Assembly (NCBI GenBank): GCA_900772845.1
Contig: CAAGSD010000040.1
Coordinates: forward strand, 1-33,559
Length of the DNA stretch: 33,559 nucleotides
DNA from: Lachnospiraceae bacterium
Lineage (GTDB): Bacteria; Bacillota; Clostridia; Lachnospirales; Lachnospiraceae
Reading direction: 5' to 3'
Part shown: positions 7,975 through 16,053 of the stretch, piece after piece
Layout of the letters: each line of letters opens with the position of its first letter
Position numbering within the stretch: position 1 is the stretch's first letter
Made by a program: the position numbers and the translations under genes
Notes under the pieces: generated by a model
Told to the model about the DNA's origin: nothing
Seen by the model: the letters and a program-made list of their open reading frames with translations, nothing else
The model's database searches: none

Positions 7975-9261
7975 ATGATCTTCGATAATAATATGGCATA
8001 CCAGACTTACAGAGTCCTTGTCTCCATATTCGGCACGCTGGGTATGATCATTTCTCTTACCCCCATGAAGAAAAACCATAAAAGGAACCTGCTTATTCTG
8101 GGCGGCTATGTTGTTTATGCCGTTGTTTACTCTTCCCTTTCCTTACGTTTCCTTGGATTCCTGTCTTTTTTGCGGAGCGCCGTCTTTACCGTTTCTCTGC
8201 CCGGTGTGCTTGCCATTTACATGATGGCAGATACCTCCGTCCCGAGACATATCTTTAAATGCCTGTCGCAGCTTCTGCTTTCCCTCTATCTGATTATCAG
8301 CATGACTCTGCTGAATACACTTTTGGGAGGCACTCTGCTGTCAAGTGCCATACTGCTCCTTTTTGCCTATGTTGCCATGATCTTTCTGGAATCTTTCTTC
8401 TTAAGAAGTTTCTTCCTGACCAGGATAGAAATAATTACCAAAGGCTGGGGGATCCTCTGCCTGATTCCCAGTTCCTTTTTACTCTTTGTAATGGTGCTCG
8501 TACTCTATCCGGTTCATTATACGCAGAACCCGTCGTTTGTCCTCCTGTTCTACCTGACAGGGGCTGTCATCCTCATCATTTACTATGCAGTCTTCCAATA
8601 CCTATGGACACAGTATCAATACCAGATGGATAAGCAGAACCGGGAGATCCTGGAAATACAGATGCAGGGTATTAAAAAGCACGCAGAAGATACCAAAAGA
8701 AATGCGGAGGAAGTAGAGAGCGTCTGGCAGAACACTCACCGGATGCTGTCCGGCATTGCTGTGCTTGCCAGGGAGGGGAATGCCGAAGCCATCCTTAACT
8801 TTGTAGCCGAATCCTCTGCGCTTGACCTTCTGACCCCACCCGCCCATTACTGCAGCGATCCCATATTAAACGCCACGCTCACTGCATATCTAAACAAGGC
8901 TGAAAATTCCGGCATTACGGTGGATCTCCATCTTGCCATCCCCGAAACGCTCCCCGTTGATTCTGCAGAGCTTTCCATCTGCTTTGCCAATGCCCTGGAA
9001 AATGCCATAAAAGCCTGTGAAGAGCTCCCGGAAAATGAGCGGAAAATTATTCTCAGATGTATCCATAAACCTGCTTTCATGTTTGAGATCGACAACCCGT
9101 ATAAGGGACAGATCACCTTTGGAAGAAACGGGCTGCCAAATTCCACGAAAACAGGTCATGGCCTTGGAACACGCTCCATTATGGCTTTCTGCGAAAAGCA
9201 TAATGCCTTTTATGATTTTTCCACGGAAGGCGGCTGGTTTAAGGTTATGATCACTTTGTGA
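7975..9261 (+). CDS. GHKL sensor kinase B: ATP site kept, H-box lost
   Basis: This 428-residue paralogue of kinase A has the same multi-helix sensor (both contain a WG..L/C..LIP segment and YP.HYT) and a KQNREILEIQMQ coiled coil. At the phospho-acceptor box the RHDTRHM of kinase A is WQNTHRM, so the acceptor histidine is Q252 and the following aspartate is N253. H255 is present but displaced by one position relative to kinase A H254/H258. The ATP-binding boxes look intact: E342-N343 in ANALENAI, D373-N374 in FEIDNPY, and GHGLGTRSI (G394, G396, G398). It should bind ATP but cannot autophosphorylate at the usual site. The start at 7975 has AGGGAGG six nt upstream; the longer in-frame extension to 7783 lies inside kinase A. 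It ends 6 bp before the convergent protease gene. Confidence 0.9.
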   Translation: MIFDNNMAYQTYRVLVSIFGTLGMIISLTPMKKNHKRNLLILGGYVVYAVVYSSLSLRFLGFLSFLRSAVFTVSLPGVLAIYMMADTSVPRHIFKCLSQLLLSLYLIISMTLLNTLLGGTLLSSAILLLFAYVAMIFLESFFLRSFFLTRIEIITKGWGILCLIPSSFLLFVMVLVLYPVHYTQNPSFVLLFYLTGAVILIIYYAVFQYLWTQYQYQMDKQNREILEIQMQGIKKHAEDTKRNAEEVESVWQNTHRMLSGIAVLAREGNAEAILNFVAESSALDLLTPPAHYCSDPILNATLTAYLNKAENSGITVDLHLAIPETLPVDSAELSICFANALENAIKACEELPENERKIILRCIHKPAFMFEIDNPYKGQITFGRNGLPNSTKTGHGLGTRSIMAFCEKHNAFYDFSTEGGWFKVMITL

Positions 9262-9267
9262 TGCATG

Positions 9268-11154
9268 TCAAACGATGGTATTGGGGAAGCTCTCCGCCAC
9301 GCACAGTTTCCCATACCCCACCCGGTCATTGGGGTATTCTGTCTCCCCCCTCAGTGGTCTGGCTCCTTTCCTGAAATATGCTTTTACTTTTTCGCCGTAG
9401 AGGAAGGGATCATTCCCCCTTACGATCCCCCATTCCATCAAAAGGGCTGCTGCCCCGCTGACAATGGGTGTCGCAAAAGAGGTACCGGTCACGGGAGTAA
9501 AGCTTCCGTACACATCCGGGGCCTGAATATTCACACCCGGGGCCACGAGATCGGGCTTGGTCAGTCCTGCGGCAGCCACACCAACGGTTCTAGTGCTGTC
9601 AGCATAGCCTCTGCCGGAGAAATCGGCATAGGTATCATAGACTGGGTCATAGGCTCCCACGGTGATGACCTTGGCTGCGGTAGACGGAATAGTCAGTGTC
9701 ACCTGGGGTGTGGCACGGTAGAATCCGGTACTCTCCCCGATTCCGCTTCCCGCTGGGAGATACAGATAATATTGTCCTGTCACGGTCACTACCGGTTCCA
9801 GCCGGATCGTCCAGATCCCTGCATTGATGTAGCTTCCCTCTGCCGGGATCATGTCCAGATAGATTTCCTGTGCCACCGCATAGGGCAGAGGCTCTCCCAG
9901 ATAAACCAGTATTCTGGTCTGTTCCAATTCCAGCGAGTATTTTCCTCCCTGGATATTTGTGGACAATTCTGCTTCCTCACCTCCCGGGGCCTGCAGTCTT
10001 ATCCGGAACACATCGCTGTAATTTTTCCATAGCTGTATATTCAGGTTTCTCTCATAATTTCCCACAGCCAGTTCCACGCGGCTGTCCCTTGTTATATTGC
10101 CGGCAAAATGTCCTCTGGCGGCTCCTTCGTTGCCACTGCCAACGCATATCACCGTCCTGCCGATCTCCGAAGCATTGTCCAGGAATCTCTCCAGCAGAGA
10201 GCTTCCATCATGGGAACCGTAGCTGTTGCCGAAGCTCAAATTAATGACAAGAGGCATATTTAACTGTCTGGCTTTCCGCAGCGCATAAGTAACGCCTCTC
10301 ATAATCTCCGTGGTCCGGGGAAAACCTTCCTCCCTGGGAAGTCCCAGTTTCACGATGATCAGTTCCGCCTCCGGGGCCGCTCCGGTATAGAGGCCGTCCG
10401 CACTTCTCCCGGCGGCGATCCCCGCCACTGCCGTTCCGTGGCCGGTCAGATCCCTGCTGGGGATCAGGCCGTACCGTTCCAGTACACTGCTGTTCAGTGC
10501 CCGGTTGATTTCCTCCTCCGTATATTCAGTCCCGATGGGAAATCCATCCGGTGTCCTCCCATATCCCGTATCGCCCGTTTCCTCCGACGCTATCTGATTC
10601 TGTGGCAATGTCGGATTCCGCAGCGTCTCCTGCTCCCGTGATGCGGCCTGTTTTCCCGGAATTGTCTGATCCGATGGTACCGTCTGATCCCATGGTACCG
10701 TCTGGTCCCACAAATACCGTATCCTAGTACTGCCGTCTGGATTTCGGAACACCTCCAGATCCCAGGTAATCCCGGAATCCAGAACAGCCAAAAGAACGCC
10801 CCTTCCGTTCAGAAAAGGCGTTCTTCTTGTCACCGGTGGAAAACAGGATGCACTGTCCGGATCTGTCTGCTGGTAATAAAACCGCTTAGGCTTTTCCACA
10901 TACTCGATCTCCGGGGCTTCCGATACGGTATCTACCAGTGTCTCCGGTACCGTAAGGATTGCATATCCGGCAATCAGTTCTTCCACCACAATATTCTGTT
11001 CCCGCAGTCCGTCCAGACTGCCATGATATTTTACGATCAGCTCCCAGCTGCGGCTCTCTGCGCTGTAGCCGACATTCAGACTCTCCGTCTGTTCCCGTTC
11101 TTCCTCCGGGGTCTCTAATGCAAGGTTCAGGATATTCTCCAGCTTCTGATCCAT
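9268..11154 (-). CDS. Csp-like S8 family serine peptidase (subtilase)
   Basis: This 628-residue subtilisin-fold protease resembles the clostridial Csp proteases that process a spore cortex lytic enzyme. The catalytic triad is complete: D126 in AVLDSGI, H239 in LTGHGTAVAG and S559 in GTSFATP. Residues about 1-100 form the Csp-type prodomain. The stretch at about 330-500 between the histidine and serine blocks matches the jelly-roll insertion of the Csp family. No signal peptide is seen, so a cytosolic or spore-associated location is likely. Residues about 150-205, between the catalytic blocks, hold a low-complexity insertion built on WDQTVP repeats. Lachnospiraceae often carry several Csp paralogues, so a role in germination is inference only. 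It lies 92 nt downstream of the hemerythrin gene on the same strand. Confidence 0.9.
   Translation of the reverse strand: MDQKLENILNLALETPEEEREQTESLNVGYSAESRSWELIVKYHGSLDGLREQNIVVEELIAGYAILTVPETLVDTVSEAPEIEYVEKPKRFYYQQTDPDSASCFPPVTRRTPFLNGRGVLLAVLDSGITWDLEVFRNPDGSTRIRYLWDQTVPWDQTVPSDQTIPGKQAASREQETLRNPTLPQNQIASEETGDTGYGRTPDGFPIGTEYTEEEINRALNSSVLERYGLIPSRDLTGHGTAVAGIAAGRSADGLYTGAAPEAELIIVKLGLPREEGFPRTTEIMRGVTYALRKARQLNMPLVINLSFGNSYGSHDGSSLLERFLDNASEIGRTVICVGSGNEGAARGHFAGNITRDSRVELAVGNYERNLNIQLWKNYSDVFRIRLQAPGGEEAELSTNIQGGKYSLELEQTRILVYLGEPLPYAVAQEIYLDMIPAEGSYINAGIWTIRLEPVVTVTGQYYLYLPAGSGIGESTGFYRATPQVTLTIPSTAAKVITVGAYDPVYDTYADFSGRGYADSTRTVGVAAAGLTKPDLVAPGVNIQAPDVYGSFTPVTGTSFATPIVSGAAALLMEWGIVRGNDPFLYGEKVKAYFRKGARPLRGETEYPNDRVGYGKLCVAESFPNTIV
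10648..10710 (-). repeat. 18-bp tandem repeat inside the Csp-like protease
   Basis: Units 10666-10683 and 10684-10701 differ at one base. A half unit (10702-10710) and a degenerate unit (10648-10665) flank them. The period of 18 bp keeps the frame and encodes WDQTVP, WDQTVP, SDQTIP and TIPGKQ-like hexapeptides between the catalytic Asp and His blocks. Confidence 0.85.
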
Positions 11155-11246
11155 CAGAATTTCCGTCCTCGTTCCTGTATTTCCTAAATCGTATGCAGGC
11201 TATACAAAACTATTCACGAAAGCCGGAAAAATCATCTTCCACTCTC

Positions 11247-11648
11247 CTACGCCTCCTTCGGAATCTGTCCATCCACATGAAGGATATGGTTGATCAGCCA
11301 GTCCGTCAGGTAGTTCAGAATATCCATGATCTGCTCATCCTGATTTCCTTCATCTTTCTCATGCTGATCAATAAATTCATCCAGTTTGTTGATAAATTCC
11401 TGATGCTGGATCTTCTGGGTAAAAATCTTTTTGTACTGGATAGATTCCATATACGCTTCTTCATCTGAAAAATGTTTTACGGTATAATCACGCAGTTTTT
11501 CCAGAATTGCATCGATCTTGTCATACTTGTCGGGTGTAAACTCTTCCTGCAGCAGATCATATGCTTCACCGGCATAGTCAAACAACTGTTTATGCTCCTG
11601 ATCGATCATGTCAATTCCAATATAGTATTCCGGTTTCATTTCAAACAT
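11247..11648 (-). CDS. Bacteriohemerythrin
   Basis: This 133-residue single-domain hemerythrin is a four-helix bundle that binds a non-haem di-iron site and is used for O2 binding or sensing, or iron handling. Six of the seven usual ligands are visible: H19 (IDQEHKQLF), H59 and E63 (KHFSDEEAY), H82, H121 and D126 (NHILHVD). The seventh, normally the first His of the HxxxH pair, is Q78 (FTQKIQHQEF). This could change one iron site. The ATG at 11648 is preferred because AGAAGG (11657-11662) is 8 nt upstream; an in-frame ATG at 11723 adds a basic 25-residue extension with no family counterpart. It sits between the M18 aminopeptidase and the Csp-like protease on the same strand, with gaps of about 90-120 nt on each side. 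Confidence 0.9.
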   Translation of the reverse strand: MFEMKPEYYIGIDMIDQEHKQLFDYAGEAYDLLQEEFTPDKYDKIDAILEKLRDYTVKHFSDEEAYMESIQYKKIFTQKIQHQEFINKLDEFIDQHEKDEGNQDEQIMDILNYLTDWLINHILHVDGQIPKEA

Positions 11649-11770
11649 AACTTCAACCTTCTTTCGTATCTTTTTTATCTTTTCCTGTATTCTAAATATG
11701 CACTTTTCGCACGGAACTTTCAAGTGCTTTCATGCTTTTTATACTTTTTTAAGGATTCCCGCTGCCGAAA

Positions 11771-13168
11771 TCATTCGCCCCAGAATTCCTTCAGCGCCCG
11801 CACTGCATATTCCGTATCCATCATGCCTGCTGTCTCCACAGCGGAATGCATGGCCAGCTGGGGCAGTCCGATGTCCACGCTGGACACCGATACATGGGCC
11901 GTGGAAATATTGCCCAGGGTGGAACCTCCCGCAATGTCGGAACGGTTGGCATAGGTCTGGTAAGGCACCTTCGCCCGTTCGCAGTAATCCTTCATTCTGG
12001 CCGCCGAAATACCGTCAGTGGTGTATTTCTGGCTGCCATGATATTTAATGACGATTCCGCCGTTTAGATACGGGCGGTTGGCAGGGTCTGCTTTTTCCGG
12101 ATGGTTGGGATGTACCGCATGGGCATTGTCCGCAGAGATCAGGAAGCTGTCTGCCACCCAGCGCAGATAGGTGCTGTGCCCCTCCTGCAGTCCCTCTGTG
12201 ATCCGCTGTAAGGTATCTTCCAGAAAAGTGGAATCGGCGCCCTGTCTGGTACCGCTTCCTACTTCTTCATTATCAAATACTGCGCAGAGATTGATATAGT
12301 CTACAGGCGTACTCTCCGTAAAAGCTTTTGTCAGGGCAAAAGCACTCTGCAGATCATCCAGTCTGGGAGACAGTACAAATTCTCCTTTTGCTCCCAGAAA
12401 TTTTCCTTCCTGTCTGGTGTACAGGAACAGGTCTTCTCCGAGAATCGTCTCAGCGTCCACGCCTGCCGCTTCTGCTGCCAACGCTGCCAGCGTAGGCTTC
12501 TCTACTGTTTCCGGCTGTTCCTCCGCATTCTCCGATGCGGTCTGTGCATCGTATGCGGTTTGTGCATCGTATGCGGTCTGTGCATCGTATGCAGTATGTG
12601 CATCATATTCGTCAAATGTTACGTCCGCAAACAAAGGCAGCAGATCCACCTGGGGATTGTATTCCACACCCTTATTCATTTCCCGGTTCATATGGATGGC
12701 CACATTGGGGATCACGCAGAGATCTCTATCGATATTCACCAGTCTGCCCTCGATACCGTTACTGTTCTTCACAGCCAGTCTCCCGGCAATGGAGAGCGGT
12801 CTGTCCAGCCAGGTGGACAGGATCATGCCGCCGTACTTTTCGGTATTTAACCGCAGATAATGTTCCTCCACGGCCAGTTCCGGCTTCTCCTTCACTTTAA
12901 AGCAGGGAGAATCACTGTGGGCTGCTGCCATATGGAAGCCCCTGATATCAGCCTCCTTTTCCGGAATCGCAAATGCGATAACAGAAGAATCATTGCGTTT
13001 CGTATAATACCGTCCGCCCCTTTCCAGCTTCCACTCTTCCCTTTCCTGCAGCTGCTGAAAGCCCGCTGTCTCCAGCATCGTGCCGATATTGGCCACTGCA
13101 TGAAAACAAGTAGGGCTTATTCTTATAAATTCCAGCATCTCCTGTGCCGTCTTCCGAAAATCATTCAT
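11771..13168 (-). CDS. M18 family metallo-aminopeptidase
   Basis: This 465-residue cytosolic di-zinc aminopeptidase belongs to peptidase family M18 (aspartyl aminopeptidase/Ape type). Family signatures include SPTCFHAVANI near the N-terminus and AAAHSDSPC with H84 and D86. Further on are SPRLDDLQS, the EE pair in FDNEEVGSGT, ADNAHAVHPNH and the C-terminal LPQLAMHSAVE with the last metal histidine. Residues about 187-211 are a YDAQTA hexapeptide expansion in the middle of the protein. The start at 13168 gives the usual family N-terminus. An alternative ATG at 13231 shares its A with the stop codon of fcl (TGATG) and has GGAG five nt upstream, so translational coupling from fcl with a 21-residue extension is possible. 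Confidence 0.93.
   Translation of the reverse strand: MNDFRKTAQEMLEFIRISPTCFHAVANIGTMLETAGFQQLQEREEWKLERGGRYYTKRNDSSVIAFAIPEKEADIRGFHMAAAHSDSPCFKVKEKPELAVEEHYLRLNTEKYGGMILSTWLDRPLSIAGRLAVKNSNGIEGRLVNIDRDLCVIPNVAIHMNREMNKGVEYNPQVDLLPLFADVTFDEYDAHTAYDAQTAYDAQTAYDAQTASENAEEQPETVEKPTLAALAAEAAGVDAETILGEDLFLYTRQEGKFLGAKGEFVLSPRLDDLQSAFALTKAFTESTPVDYINLCAVFDNEEVGSGTRQGADSTFLEDTLQRITEGLQEGHSTYLRWVADSFLISADNAHAVHPNHPEKADPANRPYLNGGIVIKYHGSQKYTTDGISAARMKDYCERAKVPYQTYANRSDIAGGSTLGNISTAHVSVSSVDIGLPQLAMHSAVETAGMMDTEYAVRALKEFWGE
12537..12608 (-). repeat. Four 18-bp tandem repeats in the M18 aminopeptidase
   Basis: Four consecutive 18-bp units (12537, 12555, 12573, 12591) read GCGGTCTGTGCATCGTAT with one to three changes in some units. 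They encode YDAQTA repeats in frame. Their near identity at DNA level points to recent slippage or unequal crossing-over. The following acidic stretch (ENAEEQPETVEKP) looks like a flexible insertion. Confidence 0.92.
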
Positions 13169-13230
13169 TCTGTCCACTTCATCCTTTCCAAGGCCGTCCT
13201 GCCGTCTTACACCGTCTACGCCCGGAACCA

Positions 13231-14172
13231 TCAGCGCTCCGCACGCATGGGATTGTTGAGGAAATCCTCATAAGTCAGGCGGATACCGTCTTCCAGTTCC
13301 GTCGTATAATGGTAGCCCAGACTTTCCAGCTTGCTGACATCCAGCAGCTTTCTGGGAGTTCCGTCCGGCTTGCTGGGATCCCATTTGATCTCACCGGTAT
13401 AGCCTACGACCTTTGCCACCAGTTCCGTCAGCTCCCGGATCGTCAGTTCCTTACCTGTTCCCAGGTTCACCGTCTCATTGCCGCTGTAGGTATTCATCAG
13501 ATAGACGCAGGCATCTGCCAGATCATCCACATAGAGGAATTCCCGCAGGGGCGTTCCGGTTCCCCAGCAGACTACTTCCTTGGCACCGGACACCTTTGCC
13601 TCATGGAAACGACGGATCAGTGCCGGGAGTACATGGCTGTGAGTGGGATGATAATTGTCATTGGGGCCGTACAGATTCGTGGGCATGACACTGATATAAT
13701 CGGTTCCGTACTGTCTGTTCAGGAACTCACAGTATTTCAGTCCGGAGATTTTCGCCAGTGCATATGCCTCATTGGTTTTTTCCAGCTCAGAAGTCAGCAG
13801 ACAGCTCTCCTTCATGGGCTGGGGAGCCATACGGGGATAGATACAGCTGCTGCCTAAAAACATCAGCTTCCTGCAGTTATTCTGCCATGCAGCATGGATC
13901 ACATTCATCTCCAGGATCATATTCTCATACATGAAATCCGCCAGTGCCTCACTGTTGGCCATGATGCCGCCTACCTTGGCTGCTGCCAGGAACACATAAT
14001 CCGGCTTCTCCTCTGCAAAGAAAGCCTCCACAGCATCCTGTCTGCACAGATCCAGTTCCTTATGGCTGCGGGTGATGATATTGGTATATCCGTTTCTCTC
14101 AAGTGCCCTGCAGATAGCGCTTCCCACCATACCCTTGTGACCGGCTACATATATTTTTGCGTCTTTTTCCAT
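13231..14172 (-). CDS. fcl: GDP-L-fucose synthase
   Basis: This 313-residue NAD(P)-dependent extended SDR enzyme catalyses the 3,5-epimerisation and 4-reduction of GDP-4-keto-6-deoxymannose to GDP-L-fucose. It shows the nucleotide motif GHKGMVGS (residues 11-18), SSCIYP (108-113) and the catalytic Y137 and K141 in YALAK. It also has the PTNLYGPNDNYHP segment typical of GMER/WcaG. The length is normal. It follows gmd after 22 nt on the same strand, so the two consecutive steps from GDP-mannose are co-expressed. The fucose probably goes into capsule, exopolysaccharide or glycosylated surface protein; no glycosyltransferase is in this window. Confidence 0.96.
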   Translation of the reverse strand: MEKDAKIYVAGHKGMVGSAICRALERNGYTNIITRSHKELDLCRQDAVEAFFAEEKPDYVFLAAAKVGGIMANSEALADFMYENMILEMNVIHAAWQNNCRKLMFLGSSCIYPRMAPQPMKESCLLTSELEKTNEAYALAKISGLKYCEFLNRQYGTDYISVMPTNLYGPNDNYHPTHSHVLPALIRRFHEAKVSGAKEVVCWGTGTPLREFLYVDDLADACVYLMNTYSGNETVNLGTGKELTIRELTELVAKVVGYTGEIKWDPSKPDGTPRKLLDVSKLESLGYHYTTELEDGIRLTYEDFLNNPMRAER

Positions 14173-14194
14173 GATATTATGGTACTTCCTCTCT

Positions 14195-15262
14195 TTATTT
14201 CTCCTGTGATTCTGCGGTTTCCTTCAACACAACCGCTTCGGCCTTCGCCAGCTTCAGATCATGCTCTGCCATCAGGCGGCACAGCTCTTCATAGCTGGTT
14301 TTCTGGGGATTCCATCCCAGCACAGTGCGGGCCTTGGTGGGGTCTCCCCACAAATTGACCACATCCGTGGGACGGTAAAAGGCTTCGCTGACCTCTACGA
14401 CCACCTTGCCGTTGGCCTTGTTGATGCCTTTTTCATGGATACCGCTGCCCTGCCATTCCAGTTCGATTCCCACATGGCGGAATGCCAGTGTGGTAAATTC
14501 CCTTACGGTATGCTGTACCCCGGTAGCAATGACAAAATCCTCCGGCTTATCGTGCTGCAGCATCAGCCACATACATTCTACATAATCCTTCGCATAGCCC
14601 CAGTCTCTCTTGGAATCCAGATTGCCAAGAGAGAGCTTGTCCTGGATACCACAGGCGATCCTGCCGGCTGCCAGTGTGATCTTACGGGTGACAAAAGTCT
14701 CTCCCCGGCGCTCCGATTCATGGTTAAACAGAATACCGTTGACTGCGAACATATTATAAGCTTCTCTGTATTCCTTCACGATCCAGAAGCCGTATTGTTT
14801 TGCCACTGCATAAGGGCTGTAGGGATGGAACGGGGTGTTCTCATTCTGGGGCACTTCCTCCACCCGGCCGTATAGTTCGGAAGTGGATGCCTGATAGATA
14901 CGGCAGGTCTCTTCCAATCCCACCATGCGCACAGCCTCCAGAATACGAAGCACGCCCAGTGCATCCACATCACCGGCATATTCCGGTGCCTCAAAGCTTA
15001 CCTGTACATGGCTCTGCGCTCCCAGGTTGTAGATCTCATCCGGTCTGACTTCTCCGATGATACGTACCAGACTGGTAGAATCCGTCATATCTCCACCGTG
15101 GAGAACGATCTTGTCCTCCCTGATCAGATGGTCGATACGACCGGTATTGCTAATGGAAGATCTCCGGATCAGTCCATGTACTTCATATCCTTTTTCCAGC
15201 AGGAACTCTGCCAGATAAGAGCCGTCCTGTCCGGTAATTCCTGTAATTAATGCTTTTTTCAT
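14195..15262 (-). CDS. gmd: GDP-mannose 4,6-dehydratase
   Basis: This 355-residue extended SDR enzyme converts GDP-D-mannose to GDP-4-keto-6-deoxy-D-mannose, the precursor of GDP-L-fucose. Motifs are TGITGQDGSYLAE (NADP binding, residues 7-19), STSELYG with T127 and E129, Y151 and K155 in YSPYAVAK, and NHESERRGETFVTRK. All are characteristic of Gmd. The length is slightly above the family norm because of a short charged C-terminal tail. It lies 29 nt downstream of the DJ-1/PfpI gene and 22 nt upstream of fcl. The likely promoter is the one before the DJ-1 gene (15919-15947). Confidence 0.96.
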   Translation of the reverse strand: MKKALITGITGQDGSYLAEFLLEKGYEVHGLIRRSSISNTGRIDHLIREDKIVLHGGDMTDSTSLVRIIGEVRPDEIYNLGAQSHVQVSFEAPEYAGDVDALGVLRILEAVRMVGLEETCRIYQASTSELYGRVEEVPQNENTPFHPYSPYAVAKQYGFWIVKEYREAYNMFAVNGILFNHESERRGETFVTRKITLAAGRIACGIQDKLSLGNLDSKRDWGYAKDYVECMWLMLQHDKPEDFVIATGVQHTVREFTTLAFRHVGIELEWQGSGIHEKGINKANGKVVVEVSEAFYRPTDVVNLWGDPTKARTVLGWNPQKTSYEELCRLMAEHDLKLAKAEAVVLKETAESQEK

Positions 15263-15291
15263 TCTTTGTCCTCGTCTTTCTCTTCAGCTGC

Positions 15292-15843
15292 TTACGGCTG
15301 AAATACAATGGAGTGGGCACAGGCATCTGCCTTATCCTGTCCGCAGAATACACCGGCAATTGCCAGACCGAAGGGAATGGACGTTCCCATTCCACGGGAA
15401 GTGATCACGTTGCCGTCCACCTCCACAGGTCCTGCAGTCACTGCCGCACCCTCCAGATGATCCTCAAAGCAGGGATAAGAGCATGCTCTCTTCCCCTTCA
15501 AAATTCCTCTGTGTCCGAAAATACTGGGTGCCGCACAGATGGCCGCAATGTATTTTCCTGCTGCATAAAAAGCATCGATCTGTTGCATCAGGGGCTCACA
15601 GGCCTCCAGATTCTTCGTTCCCAGTCCGCCGCCGGGCAGTACCAGACAATCATATTGTGTAAAATCAACCTGAGACAACGTCATATCCGCAGTCACCGGA
15701 ATCTTATGTGATCCCATCACCTGTTTTTCTTCCGTAATGGACACCATATCGATGGTCAGTCCGCATCTGCGGCAGATATCCACTACCGTCAGACCTTCTA
15801 TTTCTTCAAACCCATTTGCCAGAAAAATTGCTATCTTACTCAT
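15292..15843 (-). CDS. DJ-1/PfpI family protein
   Basis: This 183-residue protein has the DJ-1/ThiJ/PfpI flavodoxin-like fold. The nucleophile-elbow cysteine is C103 in AAICAAPSIFG, and the conserved glutamate is E16 in NGFEEIEG. GRGMGTS-type and LPGGG motifs are also present (RGMGTSIPFG, VLPGGGLG). Members act as redox-sensing chaperones, glyoxalase III-like or deglycase-type enzymes; the exact activity cannot be assigned here. It is the first gene after a good sigma-A promoter and is probably co-transcribed with gmd and fcl. No mechanistic link to fucose synthesis is evident. Confidence 0.92.
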   Translation of the reverse strand: MSKIAIFLANGFEEIEGLTVVDICRRCGLTIDMVSITEEKQVMGSHKIPVTADMTLSQVDFTQYDCLVLPGGGLGTKNLEACEPLMQQIDAFYAAGKYIAAICAAPSIFGHRGILKGKRACSYPCFEDHLEGAAVTAGPVEVDGNVITSRGMGTSIPFGLAIAGVFCGQDKADACAHSIVFQP

Positions 15844-15918
15844 GGTTTTCCCTCGCTTTCCGTTTTGTTTCCTGTCTCATCTGCAAGTCATACGCTCTGA
15901 CTTTGCACAGTCATGATT

Positions 15919-15947
15919 AGTATACACAATTTGGAAGCGTAATTCAA
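15919..15947 (-). promoter_or_regulatory. Sigma-A promoter for DJ-1/gmd/fcl
   Basis: On the minus strand TTGAAT (15947-15942), a 17-nt spacer and TATACT (15924-15919) form a near-consensus promoter about 75 nt before the DJ-1 start. It probably drives DJ-1, gmd and fcl, and perhaps the aminopeptidase. Confidence 0.7.
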
Positions 15948-15997
15948 TTCCCATGGACAGATATTTGCAGATTTCACTGTATTTTCAAGGAAAATCA

Positions 15998-16006
15998 TGT
16001 TATACT
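15998..16006 (+). promoter_or_regulatory. Extended -10 promoter for the CYTH gene
   Basis: TGTTATACT contains an extended TG and a TATACT -10 (16001-16006), about 48 nt before the CYTH start. The -35 at the expected distance is weak. The rest of the 210-bp divergent region shows nothing else I can name. Confidence 0.5.
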
Positions 16007-16053
16007 AAAGAAGTGTTTTTAAGTCTTAATTACAGAAGCGAGGCATTGATACT

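Noticed and set aside
6669..9267. An agr-like autoinducing-peptide gene near the kinases
   Set aside because: No AgrB-like protein or small peptide gene with a ribosome site could be found between or beside the kinase genes, so an Agr system is not claimed.
11700..11727. Inverted repeat GCACTT/AAGTGC upstream of the hemerythrin gene
   Set aside because: Only 6-bp arms with a 16-nt loop and no proper U-run on the minus strand; too weak to call a terminator or operator.
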